Assembly (NCBI RefSeq): GCF_030294945.1
Contig: NZ_AP018448.1
Span: 8,156,501 to 8,220,500 of the forward strand
DNA from: Streptomyces graminofaciens
GTDB lineage: Bacteria > Actinomycetota > Actinomycetes > Streptomycetales > Streptomycetaceae
Direction: 5' to 3'
Length of the DNA stretch: 64,000 bases
A program made the translations under genes and the position numbers. The notes under the pieces were generated by a model that was given only the letters and a program-made list of their open reading frames with translations, did no database searches and had not been told where the DNA came from. Below, in pieces: positions 9,398 to 20,429 of this stretch (positions are counted from its first letter, which is position 1; every line of letters begins with the position of its first letter).

Positions 9398-10252
9398 ATG
9401 ACCGCCCAGATTCTCGATGGCAAGGCCACCGCAGCCGCGATCAAGTCCGATCTGACCGCCCGGGTGGCGGCGCTGAAGGAGAAGGGCGTCACGCCCGGCC
9501 TCGGCACGATCCTCGTCGGCGAAGACCCCGGCAGCCAGAAGTACGTCGCGGGCAAGCACCGCGACTGCGCGCAGGTGGGCATCGCCTCCATCCAGCGCGA
9601 ACTGCCCGCGACCGCCACCCAGGAGGAGATCGAGGCGGTGGTGCGGGAACTGAACGAGGACCCCGCCTGCACCGGCTACATCGTCCAGCTGCCGCTCCCC
9701 AAGGGCATCGACGAGAACCGCATCCTCGAACTGATGGACCCCGACAAGGACGCCGACGGCCTCCACCCGATGAACCTCGGGCGCCTCGTCCTGAACGAGC
9801 CCGCCCCCCTGCCCTGCACCCCCAACGGCGTCCTCACCCTCCTGCGTCAGTACGGCGTAGAGATCAAGGGAGCCGAGGTCGTGGTCGTCGGCCGCGGTGT
9901 CACCATCGGCCGCCCGATGCCGCTCCTGCTCACCCGGCGCAGCGAGAACGCGACGGTGACCCAGTGCCACACCGGCACCCGTGACCTGTCAGCGCACCTC
10001 AAGCGCGCCGACATCATCGTGGCCGCCGCCGGCTCCGCCCATCTGATCCGCCCCGAGGACGTGAAGCCGGGCGCCGCCGTCCTCGACGTCGGGGTCTCCC
10101 GCTCCGCCGAGGGCAAGATCGTGGGCGACGTCCACCCGGGCGTCGCCGAGGTCGCCGGCTGGATCTCCCCGAACCCCGGCGGTGTCGGCCCGATGACCCG
10201 CGCCCAGCTGCTCGTCAACGTGGTCGAGGCGGCGGAGCGCAGTGTCGGCTGA
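9398..10252 (+). CDS. folD: methylenetetrahydrofolate dehydrogenase / methenyltetrahydrofolate cyclohydrolase
   Basis: Interconverts 5,10-methylene-, 5,10-methenyl- and 10-formyl-THF with NADP(H), feeding PurN and PurH. 284 residues, the family norm. Family motifs are Y49-x3-K53 (YVAGK, catalytic Lys), [16 protein letters not shown] and the Rossmann segment [17 protein letters not shown]. The usual GRSxxVG signature reads GRGVTIG here, a mild variant. The 3' end overlaps the next gene by 11 bp. Confidence 0.97.
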   Translation: MTAQILDGKATAAAIKSDLTARVAALKEKGVTPGLGTILVGEDPGSQKYVAGKHRDCAQVGIASIQRELPATATQEEIEAVVRELNEDPACTGYIVQLPLPKGIDENRILELMDPDKDADGLHPMNLGRLVLNEPAPLPCTPNGVLTLLRQYGVEIKGAEVVVVGRGVTIGRPMPLLLTRRSENATVTQCHTGTRDLSAHLKRADIIVAAAGSAHLIRPEDVKPGAAVLDVGVSRSAEGKIVGDVHPGVAEVAGWISPNPGGVGPMTRAQLLVNVVEAAERSVG

Positions 10253-10787
10253 CGGCGGGTCGGACCGGATGGTGGACAAGAGGGCGGACGAGGGGGTGGA
10301 CGAGGTGGCGGAGAAAGCCGCCGAGCAGGCCGCCGAACAGACGGTGCGGGACGCGGTGAGCGCCCCCGACGCCGAGGGCCGACCCGTCCGGGCCACCCGG
10401 CGCTTCCCGAGGTTCACGAGGGACACCGCGCGCCCCGAGGGCGGTGGCCGCGCCGCCTCCGGTGACGCGCCGGCCCCCGCCCGCCAGTGGCCGATCCTCG
10501 TCGTGCTGTGCGCAGTGGGCCTCGGCCTGCTGCTCACCGCGATGGACGTGTTCCGCTGGGGCACCCTGCTGATCGGCGCCGCGCTGCTCGCCGGCGGGGC
10601 GCTGCGCTGGGTCGTACCGGACGTCGGCATGCTCGCCGTCCGCTCCCGCTTCACCGACATGGTCACCTACGGCGTCCTCGGCACGGCCATCGTGCTGCTC
10701 GCGCTGATGGCCCAGCCGGACCCCTGGCTGGAGCTCCCGTTCCTCGGCGACACGCTGCACTTCACGGTGGGCGAGGAGACGGGCTGA
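10242..10787 (+). CDS. DUF3017 domain membrane protein
   Basis: 181 residues from a GTG inside the folD coding region, so translation is coupled. The N-terminal ~75 residues are charged and predicted cytosolic. Three hydrophobic segments follow ([54 protein letters not shown]), matching the actinobacterial DUF3017 family that commonly follows folD. Function unknown; the conserved pairing suggests co-expression more than a shared pathway. Confidence 0.85.
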   Translation: MSADGGSDRMVDKRADEGVDEVAEKAAEQAAEQTVRDAVSAPDAEGRPVRATRRFPRFTRDTARPEGGGRAASGDAPAPARQWPILVVLCAVGLGLLLTAMDVFRWGTLLIGAALLAGGALRWVVPDVGMLAVRSRFTDMVTYGVLGTAIVLLALMAQPDPWLELPFLGDTLHFTVGEETG

Positions 10788-11219
10788 GCGCCGAGCCCCT
10801 GTCGTCGTCGGCATCGAGACGGCGGCCCGTCCCCTCCCCCGAGTAAGGACGAACCGCCGTCCCGATCCACACTCGGGTACGGCGAACGCCCTGTTCAACA
10901 GCTGTCGGGCCGCTGTGGCACGGAAGTGACCATTCCGCCAAGGTGTCCGCATCCGGCCACGACGGCGTCGTCCGCACGCCATGTGCGGATGGGCGGGGTG
11001 GGCGGGGGCGCGTAGGGGTGAGCGGGGGAGTGCGAAGTGGCGGCCGGGAGCCGTCGCGTCGGCCGTGCGCCTTCCGGTCGGAACCCGTGCTCCTTCCGGT
11101 GGGAACCGGTCCGCCCACCGGCTTCGTCACTTGCTCAGACCCTTGCCGCCCCCCTGCCCGCACCGCGCGCAGACCCCTGTTCCCTGGTCAGACCCCGCCC
11201 GACACCGAGGAGGCAGCCG
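10788..11219. other. intergenic region, no gene supported
   Basis: 432 bp between DUF3017 and the first XRE gene. The open frames here have the Arg/Pro/Ser composition of shadow frames. The first ~100 bp could end the folD transcript and the last ~100 bp should hold the XRE gene promoter. No clear motif is seen. Confidence 0.4.
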
Positions 11220-11726
11220 ATGGGCGCGTGGCAGCCGCTGCCGGACGAACTCCCCCCGGAGGTACGGCACTTCGTGGAGCAACTGCGGCTCCTCAAGGAC
11301 CGCACCGGCCTCAGTCTGGTCGCGCTCGGCGCGCGCACCGCGTACAGCAAGTCCTCCTGGCAGCGCTATCTCAACGCCACCCAGCCGCCGCCCCGGCAGG
11401 CGGTCGTCGCACTGTGCCGGGTCGCCGGCGAGGACGCCGAACGCTTCGGAGTCCGCTGGGAAATGGCGGTACGGGTCTGGCCGCGTACCGCGCCACCGGG
11501 CGGGGGACCGGCGGGTGCCCCGGAGCGGGCCGGCGAGCCGGGGCAGGCGGGCGAGCCCGAGAGCGGCGCGTACGAGGACGACCCGACCGTGCCCTGGTGG
11601 GACGTCCTGGTGGAGGAGCCGAGCCCCCGGCAGCCCGGCCGTATCGCCCTCTACGCGGCGCTCGCGGTCCTCGCCGTCCTGGCCCTCGTGGGCGCCGCGC
11701 TGATAGGGGCCGTCACCCTGACGTGA
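11220..11726 (+). CDS. membrane-anchored XRE-family helix-turn-helix protein
   Basis: 168 residues from the ATG at 11220, preceded by GAGGAGGCAGCCG. Residues 5-85 form an XRE-like domain (LPPEVRHFVEQLRLLKDRTG, ALGARTAYSKSSWQRYLN). A Pro/Gly/Glu linker follows, then one C-terminal membrane helix (IALYAALAVLAVLALVGAAL) with almost nothing outside. It is clearly paralogous to the N-terminus of the gene at 12777, which has an extra external domain. A cytosolic DNA-binding domain tied to the membrane suggests envelope-linked regulation. Confidence 0.75.
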   Translation: MGAWQPLPDELPPEVRHFVEQLRLLKDRTGLSLVALGARTAYSKSSWQRYLNATQPPPRQAVVALCRVAGEDAERFGVRWEMAVRVWPRTAPPGGGPAGAPERAGEPGQAGEPESGAYEDDPTVPWWDVLVEEPSPRQPGRIALYAALAVLAVLALVGAALIGAVTLT

Positions 11727-11786
11727 ATCGCCCTCGGGCGCACATCACCCGACGGGGGACGGCCCCTAGGGCCCTTCCAGGGCCTG

Positions 11787-12332
11787 TCAGCCCCGCCAGT
11801 CGTACGCGGCGAGCTTCCACTTCGAGCCGATCCTGACGTGGTACTTCCCGTCGATCCGCTTGAAGGTCACCTCGTGCGCGACGCCCGAGTAGAGCACGTC
11901 GCCGTTGTTGTACGGGCCGTCCAGGAAGCCGTCGGCCTGGCCGAAGGTCTCCTGGCCCGCGATGCCGTCGATGTACTCCAACTCCTCCTGCGCCTGCCAG
12001 TACTTGGTCGCCGAGCGCGTCTTCGGGCCGAAGATCCCGTCGATGTCGGAGGCGGTGAAGGTGTGCAGACCGCCGTTCGCGTCCTTCCACTTGGCGCCGT
12101 CGGCGTACAGCACGCTCTGCCACAGCCGCGTCGCGTTGCTCCTGGAGTGGCTGCTCACGGACAGCGTGCCTTCGTCGCCCCAGTCGTTGTACGCGGATCC
12201 GGTGCCGTCGACGACATGTGGCCCGGAGGCAGTGGCGAGCGGAGCGGCGGCGCCGAGCGCGAGCCCGGCGGAGGCCGTCACGGCGACGGCCGCGAGCAGC
12301 AGCCTGGTCCTGGCCTTGGGCTTGTGGTGCAT
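11787..12332 (-). CDS. secreted peptidoglycan-binding-like protein
   Basis: 181 residues with a clear signal peptide (MHHKPKARTRLLLAAVAV then an Ala-rich core, cleavage near ATASG at ~36). The mature part has one PG_binding_1-like module (NATRLWQSVLYADG, FTASDIDGIFGPKTRSATKYWQ), followed by GYNNGD/GVAHEVTFKRIDGKYHVRIG, probably beta-rich. It sits between two membrane-bound XRE proteins and could be a cell-wall partner or target, but nothing in the sequence proves this. Confidence 0.7.
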   Translation of the reverse strand: MHHKPKARTRLLLAAVAVTASAGLALGAAAPLATASGPHVVDGTGSAYNDWGDEGTLSVSSHSRSNATRLWQSVLYADGAKWKDANGGLHTFTASDIDGIFGPKTRSATKYWQAQEELEYIDGIAGQETFGQADGFLDGPYNNGDVLYSGVAHEVTFKRIDGKYHVRIGSKWKLAAYDWRG

Positions 12333-12776
12333 GTGATCCCCCTGGTCCCCGTGCTTTCCTGGCCATCACCGAGGTGTACGAGCCCTAAGAGTCGTACGGG
12401 TTCCGTTCGACCCGTGAGCCCGGGCATGTGTGGCCGTTGTGCCGATGTGTTGACAAGTTCGAGGATTTGCCGCTGATCTGCTCAACGCCAGGGCTAATGT
12501 GGGCATTCGGGATGGTCCGGGACGTCCCGTGCGCAGGCCTGGGGTTTCGTCCGGCGGCACGGGATGCCGTACGGGACGTCGGTGGGACACTTGGGGACCC
12601 GGAATCAGGGGTGCGCGACGGCGCACGCCCCGGCCCGAAATGCTCCCGCGCGCCCCCACCCCGGGAACTGACAGCTCGGCCTCGCGCATCCCATGGGGTA
12701 GTGCGGGACAAGGGCGGACGGGGACCGTCGGCGCGGGGGAAAGTTCAGGCACGTTCGGGGGGAAGAGGGGGAAGCA
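12333..12776. other. divergent intergenic region
   Basis: 444 bp between the secreted protein gene and the second XRE gene, which are transcribed apart. A TTGACA hexamer is present at 12450-12455, but no convincing -10 lies at the right distance. The second XRE gene is preceded by GGGGGGAAGAGGGGGAAGCA. No gene is supported here. Confidence 0.4.
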
Positions 12777-14087
12777 ATGCCTCGTTGGAGGGCCTTGCCC
12801 GATGAACTCGATCCGCAGGTCAAGGAGTTCGCCGGCCAGCTGCGCAGGCTCGTCGACCGCAGCGGGTTGAGCATCGCGGCGGTGGCCGACCGCACGGGCT
12901 ACAGCAAGACGTCCTGGGAGCGGTACCTCAACGGCAGACTCCTCGCGCCGAAGGGCGCGATCGTCGCTCTGGCCGAGGTGACCGGTACCAATCCCGTCCA
13001 TCTGACCACGATGTGGGAGCTGGCCGAGCGCGCCTGGAGCCGCTCGGAGATGCGCCACGACATGACCATGGAGGCGATCCGCATCTCCCAGGCGCGCGCC
13101 GCGCTGGGGGACACGGGGTCGCAGCCGTCCGCCAAGGGCAAGAGCGGCAGGGCGAGCCGGGGCGCGACCGCGACGCCGGGTGTGGCAGGTCCGGCCGGAG
13201 TGTCCCCGACGGTTCCGCCGCAGGCACCGCCGCCGGGGGAGGAACGCAGGCCGTCGTACGGGAGTTCGCCTTCGCGGTCCGCTCCTTCCGACCCTTCCGC
13301 ACCGTCCCCATCGCCGTCCGGCTCGTCCTCGTCCCCGTCCCCGTCCTCGCCTTCGTACGGTGGGGGAAGCGGCTCGGCGGGCACGGCTGGTCCGGCGCGG
13401 GTGGGCTGGGGGGTCACGCCGTCGCCGTCGGACCGGCCGGGGGTGGCGTCGCCGTCGTCCTCCCCGTCGACCGAGGCGGGGGCTTCGGCGTCGGGGGCCG
13501 CCGGGGTTCGTACGCCGGGCGGCGCGTCTGTTCCGCCCGGGGTGTTCGGGCCCGTGCAGGGGCTCGCCCGGCCCGACGGCGGCGGGTCGCGGCCGAAGCG
13601 GCGGGTGGCGATGTTCTTCGCGGGGGCCGTCGGCGCGCTCGTCTTGATCGCCGTGGCCTTCCTCCTGACCAGGGGCGGCGGGGAGAACGAGGCGGGGGAC
13701 AAGTCGCCGGTGTCCCCGACGCCCTCGATCAGCACCAACTCCGACCTCCCGGCCGGGGTGAAGTGCAGCGGCAAGGACTGCGATGGCAAGGACCCGGAGA
13801 GCATGGGGTGCATCGGCGACCTCGTGAAGACCACCGACTTCGCCACGGTCGGCGCGGCCCGCGTCGAGGTCCGCTACAGCGAGACCTGCGGCGCCGCCTG
13901 GGCCCGTATCACGCAGGCCACGCAGGGCGACGAGGTCCGGGTGACGGTGGGAAAGACCAAGCAGACGGCGGCGATCGAGGCGGCCGGGGACAACATCGCG
14001 TACACGATGATGGTCGCCGTGAAGGACGCGGGCGACGCCACGGCCTGCGCGACGCTGGCGACCGGGGAGGAAGGGTGCACCGGGTAG
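12777..14087 (+). CDS. membrane-anchored XRE-family protein with external DUF2690 domain
   Basis: 436 residues. The N-terminal XRE-like domain (3-85: LPDELDPQVKEFAGQLRRLV, DRTGYSKTSWERYLNGR) is followed by a long Pro/Ser-rich linker to about residue 270, one membrane helix (VAMFFAGAVGALVLIAVAFLLT, about 277-298), then a DUF2690 domain (about 325-436). That domain carries four Cys likely to form disulfides (VKCSGKDCDGKDPESMGCIG, SETCGAAW) plus CATLATGEEGC at the end. The architecture suggests an extracytoplasmic sensor coupled to a DNA-binding domain. Confidence 0.85.
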   Translation: MPRWRALPDELDPQVKEFAGQLRRLVDRSGLSIAAVADRTGYSKTSWERYLNGRLLAPKGAIVALAEVTGTNPVHLTTMWELAERAWSRSEMRHDMTMEAIRISQARAALGDTGSQPSAKGKSGRASRGATATPGVAGPAGVSPTVPPQAPPPGEERRPSYGSSPSRSAPSDPSAPSPSPSGSSSSPSPSSPSYGGGSGSAGTAGPARVGWGVTPSPSDRPGVASPSSSPSTEAGASASGAAGVRTPGGASVPPGVFGPVQGLARPDGGGSRPKRRVAMFFAGAVGALVLIAVAFLLTRGGGENEAGDKSPVSPTPSISTNSDLPAGVKCSGKDCDGKDPESMGCIGDLVKTTDFATVGAARVEVRYSETCGAAWARITQATQGDEVRVTVGKTKQTAAIEAAGDNIAYTMMVAVKDAGDATACATLATGEEGCTG

Positions 14088-15536
<1,449 letters not shown>

Positions 15537-15560
15537 GAAGCGCCGTAGTCGGTTCTGAGA

Positions 15561-15598
15561 GGCCCTGCCCCCGGTTCGCCCGGGGGCAGGGCCTTTTC
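15561..15598 (+). terminator. rho-independent terminator after mdh
   Basis: A perfect 13-bp stem GGCCCTGCCCCCG (15561-15573) / CGGGGGCAGGGCC (15581-15593), with a 7-nt loop and followed by TTTT, 25 bp after the mdh stop. Confidence 0.9.
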
Positions 15599-15852
15599 CC
15601 GTCACGGCCGCCCGCCGCGCCGTGCCCGCCGCCCCCAACCGAAGCCCTGGCCACGGCGTCCCGCGCGGTCGCATCGAACTCCGTACCCCCGTCATCGGTC
15701 CGTTCGGGGGGCCGGTTGGCGGGCCCGCGGAATCGATCACTAGTCTGACCGTCGGTCCAGCGGTGGCCGGTACCCGGATGGCCGATTCACTACGTCGTCG
15801 ACGTACGCCACGCCGGCCCGCACCAGCACACACGCCCGACGGGGGAGCACAC
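15599..15852. other. promoter region of lipoprotein operon
   Basis: About 250 bp between the mdh terminator and the lipoprotein gene. It must carry the promoter of the two-gene operon. An ACTAGTCTGACCGTCGGTCC stretch at 15739-15758 contains a short inverted repeat, but I match it to no known site. Confidence 0.35.
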
Positions 15853-16224
15853 ATGGGAGAGCAGCGCAGACGTCTGCGGTCCAGCACGGTCGTACTCGGT
15901 GGCATGGGCGTCGTCGCGGCGGCTCTCACCTCCTGCGGCTCCGAACCGGACCGCCGCTGTGTCGACCGCGACAGCTACGACATAGCCAACGGCTACAAGA
16001 TCGTCGCCGACAGGAACTGCAACTCGACGTCTTCCTCGTCTAGCAAGAGTCGCAAGACCAGCAGCGGCAGCAGCAACCGCAAGTCGGCCGGCACCGTCGA
16101 CGCCGCCTGGTACTACGACGCCGATGTCACCGGACAGTGGGCCGACTACGGCACCTTCAGCCGCAGCGAGGCCGTCGACCGGGACGGCTTCGGCTGCTCG
16201 GGCTCCGGCTCCGGCGGCGGCTGA
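15853..16224 (+). CDS. small lipoprotein
   Basis: 123 residues from the ATG after GGGGGAGCACAC. The N-terminus MGEQRRRLRSSTVVLGGMG is followed by a lipobox-like VAAALTSCGSE, so the Cys near residue 31 is probably lipidated. The mature part is rich in Ser, Lys and Gly with a few Tyr/Trp (AWYYDADVTG, WADYGTFSR) and ends in a GSGSGGG tail. Only 20 bp separate it from the ATP-grasp gene, so the two form an operon; a similar small partner is common beside these enzymes in Streptomyces. Confidence 0.75.
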   Translation: MGEQRRRLRSSTVVLGGMGVVAAALTSCGSEPDRRCVDRDSYDIANGYKIVADRNCNSTSSSSSKSRKTSSGSSNRKSAGTVDAAWYYDADVTGQWADYGTFSRSEAVDRDGFGCSGSGSGGG

Positions 16225-16244
16225 CCCGCCGGGGAGGCAGAGCC

Positions 16245-17429
16245 ATGGAACGCCGCACGATCGAGCCCCGCCCCGGCTGGCAGCAGACCGTCGAGGAACA
16301 GGGGCTCATCTACCCGCTGACCCGCCACCCGGACGGCTCCCTGCGGCCCTACTGGGACGAGAGCGCCCACTACGTCTTCTCGCTGCCCGAGGTCGAGGCG
16401 CTGGAGGAGGTCGTCGAGGAACTCCACCGGATGTGCCTGGCCGCCGCCGCGCACATCGTCGCCGAGGACCGCTTCGCCGACCTCGGCATCACCGACCCGC
16501 GCCTCGTCGACCTCGTCGCCGAGGCCTGGCACCGGCGCGCCGAACTCCCCTCCGTCTACGGCCGCTTCGACCTGCGCTACGACGGCACCGGCCCCGCCAA
16601 GCTGCTGGAGTACAACGCCGACACCCCGACCTCGCTCGTCGAGGCCGCGAGCGCCCAGTGGTTCTGGATGGAGGAACGCTTCCCGGGCGGCGACCAGTGG
16701 AACTCCCTCCACGAACGACTCGTCGACGCCTGGAGGAAACAGGCCTCCCTCCTCCCGCCGGGCAGCCCCCTCTACTTCGCGCACTCCGCTGCCGACGAAC
16801 TCGGCGAGGACCTGATGACCGTCGCCTACCTCAAGGAGACCGCCGAACAGGCCGGCCTCGACACCGGCTGGATCCCCATGGAGGACATCGGCTGGGACCG
16901 CCTCTCCGGCCGCTTCGTGGACAAGAAGCTCGGCTTCATCCGCAGCGTCTTCAAGCTCTACCCCTGGGAATGGCTCACCACCGACCGCTTCGCCCCGCAC
17001 GTCCTCGCCACCCTCGACAACGGCGGCGGCACGGGGACCACGATGTGGATCGAGCCCGCCTGGAAGATGCTCCTCAGCAACAAGGCCCTCCTGGCCGTCC
17101 TCTGGGAGCTCCACCCCGGCCACCCCAACCTCCTCCCCGCCTACCTCGACGGCCCCCGCGAACTGACCACGACCAACGGCTACGTCGCCAAGCCCCTCCT
17201 CGGCCGCGAGGGCGCCGGCGTCACCGTCCACCCGCCCGGCAGCGACCCCGTCGTCCGCGAAGAACCCTGCTGCTACCAGGAGTTGGCGCCCCTGCCCGCC
17301 TTCGACGGCAACCACGTCGTCCTCGGCGCCTGGGTCGTCGAGGACGAGTCGGCAGGCCTCGGCATCCGCGAGTCGTCCGGGCTGGTCACGGACGGGTACG
17401 CCCGCTTCCTGCCCCATGTGATCCTGTGA
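16245..17429 (+). CDS. glutathionylspermidine synthase family (ATP-grasp) protein
   Basis: 394 residues, covering the synthetase domain of the GspS/YgiC/YjfC family without the N-terminal amidase. Conserved blocks include YGRFDLRYDG, PAKLLEYNADTPTSLVEAA, FIRSVFKLYPWEWL, WIEPAWKMLLSNKALL and YVAKPLLGREGAGV. The family joins a carboxylate to an amine using ATP. The true substrate in Streptomyces is not known, since glutathione is absent there. It is in an operon with a lipoprotein. RBS GGGGAGGCAGAGCC. Confidence 0.9.
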   Translation: MERRTIEPRPGWQQTVEEQGLIYPLTRHPDGSLRPYWDESAHYVFSLPEVEALEEVVEELHRMCLAAAAHIVAEDRFADLGITDPRLVDLVAEAWHRRAELPSVYGRFDLRYDGTGPAKLLEYNADTPTSLVEAASAQWFWMEERFPGGDQWNSLHERLVDAWRKQASLLPPGSPLYFAHSAADELGEDLMTVAYLKETAEQAGLDTGWIPMEDIGWDRLSGRFVDKKLGFIRSVFKLYPWEWLTTDRFAPHVLATLDNGGGTGTTMWIEPAWKMLLSNKALLAVLWELHPGHPNLLPAYLDGPRELTTTNGYVAKPLLGREGAGVTVHPPGSDPVVREEPCCYQELAPLPAFDGNHVVLGAWVVEDESAGLGIRESSGLVTDGYARFLPHVIL

Positions 17430-17504
17430 CGGCCGCCGTCCCGCCTCGTCGTTCGTATGGTGGACGCGGGCGGCCGCCGCTCGCGGGTGCCCGATAGGGT
17501 GATC

Positions 17505-17587
17505 GACGGGCCGTGACTGGCGCGCTGGGATGGGACCGACCATCGGGGAGCGGCCCGCGCAAGATGAGTGCCGTGCGCCTGGGCCGT
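17505..17587 (+). promoter_or_regulatory. ZTP/ZMP riboswitch (pfl motif) in the glyA leader
   Basis: The conserved core of the pfl RNA is visible. The 5' strand GGGCC (17508-17512) pairs with GGCCC (17552-17556) to form P1. GTGACTGGCG lies between as the internal loop, and GATGG (17529-17533) pairs with CCATC (17540-17544) as P2, followed by CGGGGAGC. The highly conserved 3' element GCCGTGCGCCTGGGC is at 17570-17584. The glyA SD (GGAGG) begins 29 nt after this core and 9 nt before the ATG, so control of translation start is plausible. The class activates one-carbon genes when ZTP or ZMP accumulates. Confidence 0.9.
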
Positions 17588-17622
17588 ACCGTGAACGCTG
17601 AACGCAACGTCCGGAGGTCCCC

Positions 17623-19071
17623 ATGTCAGCCGAGCCCCTCTCCACCGAGTCCACCGCCTTCCGCAGTGCTCTCGACGTGATCCGCGCCGTCGAGCCGCGC
17701 GTGGCAGACGCCATCGGCCAGGAGGTCGCCGACCAGCGCGAGATGCTCAAGCTGATCGCCTCCGAGAACTACGCCTCCCCGGCCACCCTCCTGGCCATGG
17801 GCAACTGGTTCAGCGACAAGTACGCCGAGGGCACCGTCGGCCGCCGCTTCTACGCCGGCTGTCGCAACGTGGACACCGTCGAGTCCCTTGCCGCCGAGCA
17901 CGCCCGCGAGCTCTTCGGCGCCCGCCACGCCTATGTCCAGCCGCACTCCGGCATCGACGCCAACCTCGTCGCCTTCTGGGCCGTCCTCGCCGACAGGGTC
18001 GAGGTCCCCTTCCTGGAGAAGACCGGCGCCCGCCAGGTCAACGACCTCTCCGAGGCCGACTGGGCCGAGCTCCGCCAGGCCTTCGGCAACCAGCGCATGC
18101 TCGGCATGTCCCTGGACGCCGGCGGCCACCTCACCCACGGCTTCCGCCCGAACATCTCCGGCAAGATGTTCGATCAGCGCTCCTACGGCACCGACCCCGC
18201 CACCGGCCTCATCGACTACGAGGCCCTGCGCGCCTCCGCCCGTGAGTTCAAGCCGCTGATCATCGTCGCCGGCTACTCCGCCTACCCCCGTCTGGTGAAC
18301 TTCCGGATCATGCGCGAGATCGCCGACGAGGTCGGCGCCACGCTCATGGTGGACATGGCGCACTTCGCGGGCCTCGTCGCCGGCAAGGTCCTCACCGGCG
18401 ACTTCGACCCGGTCCCGCACGCCCAGATCGTCACCACGACCACCCACAAGTCGCTGCGCGGCCCGCGCGGCGGCATGGTCCTGTGCGACGACTCCCTCAA
18501 GGACCAGGTCGACCGCGGCTGCCCGATGGTCCTCGGCGGCCCCCTCCCGCACGTCATGGCAGCCAAGGCGGTAGCCCTGGCCGAGGCCCGGCAGCCGGCC
18601 TTCCAGGACTACGCCCAGCGCATCGTCGACAACTCCCGAGCGCTGGCGGAAGGCCTGATGCGCCAGGGCGCGACCCTCGTGACCGGCGGCACCGACAACC
18701 ACCTCAACCTGATCGACGTCGCCACCTCCTACGGCCTCACCGGCCGCCAGGCCGAGGCCGCGCTGCTCGACTCCGGCATCGTCACCAACCGCAACGCCAT
18801 CCCGGCCGACCCGAACGGCGCCTGGTACACCTCCGGCATCCGCATCGGCACGCCCGCGCTGACCACGCGCGGTCTCGGCATCGCCGAGATGGACGAGGTC
18901 GCGGGCCTGATCGACCGCGTCCTGACCACGGCCGAGGCCGGCACCACCAAGTCGGGTGCGCCCTCCAAGGCCTCCCACGTCCTCGACGAGAAGGTGGCCG
19001 AGGAGATCGCCCAGCGGGCGACGGACCTGGTGGCGGGCTTCCCGCTGTACCCCGAAATCGACCTCGGCTGA
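17623..19071 (+). CDS. glyA: serine hydroxymethyltransferase
   Basis: PLP enzyme that splits serine into glycine and 5,10-methylene-THF. 482 residues, about 60 longer than the standard ~420, with extra sequence after the N-terminal [13 protein letters not shown] block, which marks the longer actinobacterial variant. The PLP lysine is in [14 protein letters not shown]. Other blocks are [22 protein letters not shown] and [10 protein letters not shown]. It is translated from ATG 17623 after CCGGAGGTCCCC and led by a ZTP riboswitch, linking its expression to 10-formyl-THF supply. Confidence 0.96.
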   Translation: MSAEPLSTESTAFRSALDVIRAVEPRVADAIGQEVADQREMLKLIASENYASPATLLAMGNWFSDKYAEGTVGRRFYAGCRNVDTVESLAAEHARELFGARHAYVQPHSGIDANLVAFWAVLADRVEVPFLEKTGARQVNDLSEADWAELRQAFGNQRMLGMSLDAGGHLTHGFRPNISGKMFDQRSYGTDPATGLIDYEALRASAREFKPLIIVAGYSAYPRLVNFRIMREIADEVGATLMVDMAHFAGLVAGKVLTGDFDPVPHAQIVTTTTHKSLRGPRGGMVLCDDSLKDQVDRGCPMVLGGPLPHVMAAKAVALAEARQPAFQDYAQRIVDNSRALAEGLMRQGATLVTGGTDNHLNLIDVATSYGLTGRQAEAALLDSGIVTNRNAIPADPNGAWYTSGIRIGTPALTTRGLGIAEMDEVAGLIDRVLTTAEAGTTKSGAPSKASHVLDEKVAEEIAQRATDLVAGFPLYPEIDLG

Positions 19072-19098
19072 TCGACGCCCGCAGGGGCGGCCAACCTG

Positions 19099-19166
19099 AA
19101 AGGGGCGCGGGGCCGCATTCATCTGCGGCCCCGCCGCGAGGCGCGACCAGCCACAACGGTCCGCGG
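19099..19166 (+). repeat. Streptomyces dispersed intergenic repeat, copy A
   Basis: Begins AAAGGGGCGCGGGG, holds a small hairpin TGCGGCCCCGCC, and ends GCGCGACCAGCCACAACGG. The same start and end blocks occur at 26199 and, inverted, at 52542. It lies about 30 bp after glyA. The family is common between Streptomyces genes from what I recall; its function is unknown. Confidence 0.7.
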
Positions 19167-19237
19167 TCCCCACACACCGAAACCACTGCCCACCTCTCGG
19201 GCCAATGTCCCTCTCACCCTCTGAGAGAATGGTGAGC

Positions 19238-20251
19238 ATGGCTTCTGACCGACCCCGCGTGCTCTCCGGAATCCAGCCCACCGCAGGCTCGTTCCACCTC
19301 GGCAACTACCTGGGCGCCGTGCGCCAGTGGGTGGCCCTGCAGGAGTCCCACGACGCGTTCTACATGGTCGTCGACCTGCACGCGATCACCGTCGCGCAGG
19401 ACCCGGCCGACCTGCGGGCCAACACCCGCCTCGCCGTCGCCCAGCTGCTCGCCGCCGGTCTCGACCCGGAGCGGTGCACGCTCTTCGTGCAGAGCCATGT
19501 CCCCGAGCACGCCCAGCTCGCCTGGATCATGAACTGCCTCACCGGCTTCGGCGAGGCCTCCCGCATGACCCAGTTCAAGGACAAGTCCGCCAAGCAGGGC
19601 GCCGACCGCGCGAGCGTCGGCCTCTTCACGTACCCGATCCTCCAGGTCGCGGACATCCTGCTGTACCAGGCCAACGAGGTCCCGGTCGGCGAGGACCAGC
19701 GTCAGCACATCGAGCTCACCCGTGACCTCGCCGAGCGCTTCAACGGCCGCTTCGGCGAGACCTTCACGATCCCCAAGCCGTACATCCTGAAGGAGACGGC
19801 GAAGATCTACGACCTTCAGGACCCGTCGATCAAGATGAGCAAGTCGGCGTCGACCCCGAAGGGGTTGATCAATCTGCTCGACGACCCGAAGGCCACCGCC
19901 AAGAAGGTCAAGAGCGCCGTCACCGACACGGACACGGTGATCCGCTTCGACGCCGCGGAGAAGCCGGGCGTCAGCAACCTGCTGAGCATCTACTCGACCC
20001 TCACGGGGACGGGTATCGCGGAACTCGAGCAGCAGTACGTCGGCAAGGGCTACGGTGCGCTCAAGACGGACCTCGCCGACGTCATGGTCGAGTTCGTGAC
20101 GCCGTTCCGGGAGCGCACCCAGCAGTATCTGGACGACTCGGAGACGCTCGACTCGATCCTGGCCAAGGGTGCCGAGAAGGCGCGTGCCGTAGCCGCGGAG
20201 ACGCTCTCCCAGGCGTACGACAAAGTCGGCTTCCTCCCCGCCAAGCACTGA
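19238..20251 (+). CDS. trpS: tryptophanyl-tRNA synthetase
   Basis: Class I synthetase charging tRNA-Trp. 337 residues. The HIGH-equivalent is in [17 protein letters not shown] and KMSKS is exact in [12 protein letters not shown]. The tryptophan site region shows QFKDKSAKQ and [17 protein letters not shown]. Two in-frame starts exist, ATG 19229 and ATG 19238; I chose 19238 because GGTGAGC directly precedes it and [14 protein letters not shown] is the usual N-terminus. Streptomyces often has a second trpS; this copy looks like the ordinary bacterial type. Confidence 0.95.
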   Translation: MASDRPRVLSGIQPTAGSFHLGNYLGAVRQWVALQESHDAFYMVVDLHAITVAQDPADLRANTRLAVAQLLAAGLDPERCTLFVQSHVPEHAQLAWIMNCLTGFGEASRMTQFKDKSAKQGADRASVGLFTYPILQVADILLYQANEVPVGEDQRQHIELTRDLAERFNGRFGETFTIPKPYILKETAKIYDLQDPSIKMSKSASTPKGLINLLDDPKATAKKVKSAVTDTDTVIRFDAAEKPGVSNLLSIYSTLTGTGIAELEQQYVGKGYGALKTDLADVMVEFVTPFRERTQQYLDDSETLDSILAKGAEKARAVAAETLSQAYDKVGFLPAKH

Positions 20252-20429
20252 TCCGTACCACCGCGCGCCCTGAGCCCGGGCCGCACCACCGCAGAGCGCC
20301 GCACATCACTCCGGCTGCGCCTGCCCCCGGCACCGCCATGGCCGTACAGTCGATAGCCGGTGCCGCCCCGACGGCCGACCGACGCACGACCACGAACGAC
20401 ACAGCGCACGACACGACGAAGGAGACGAC

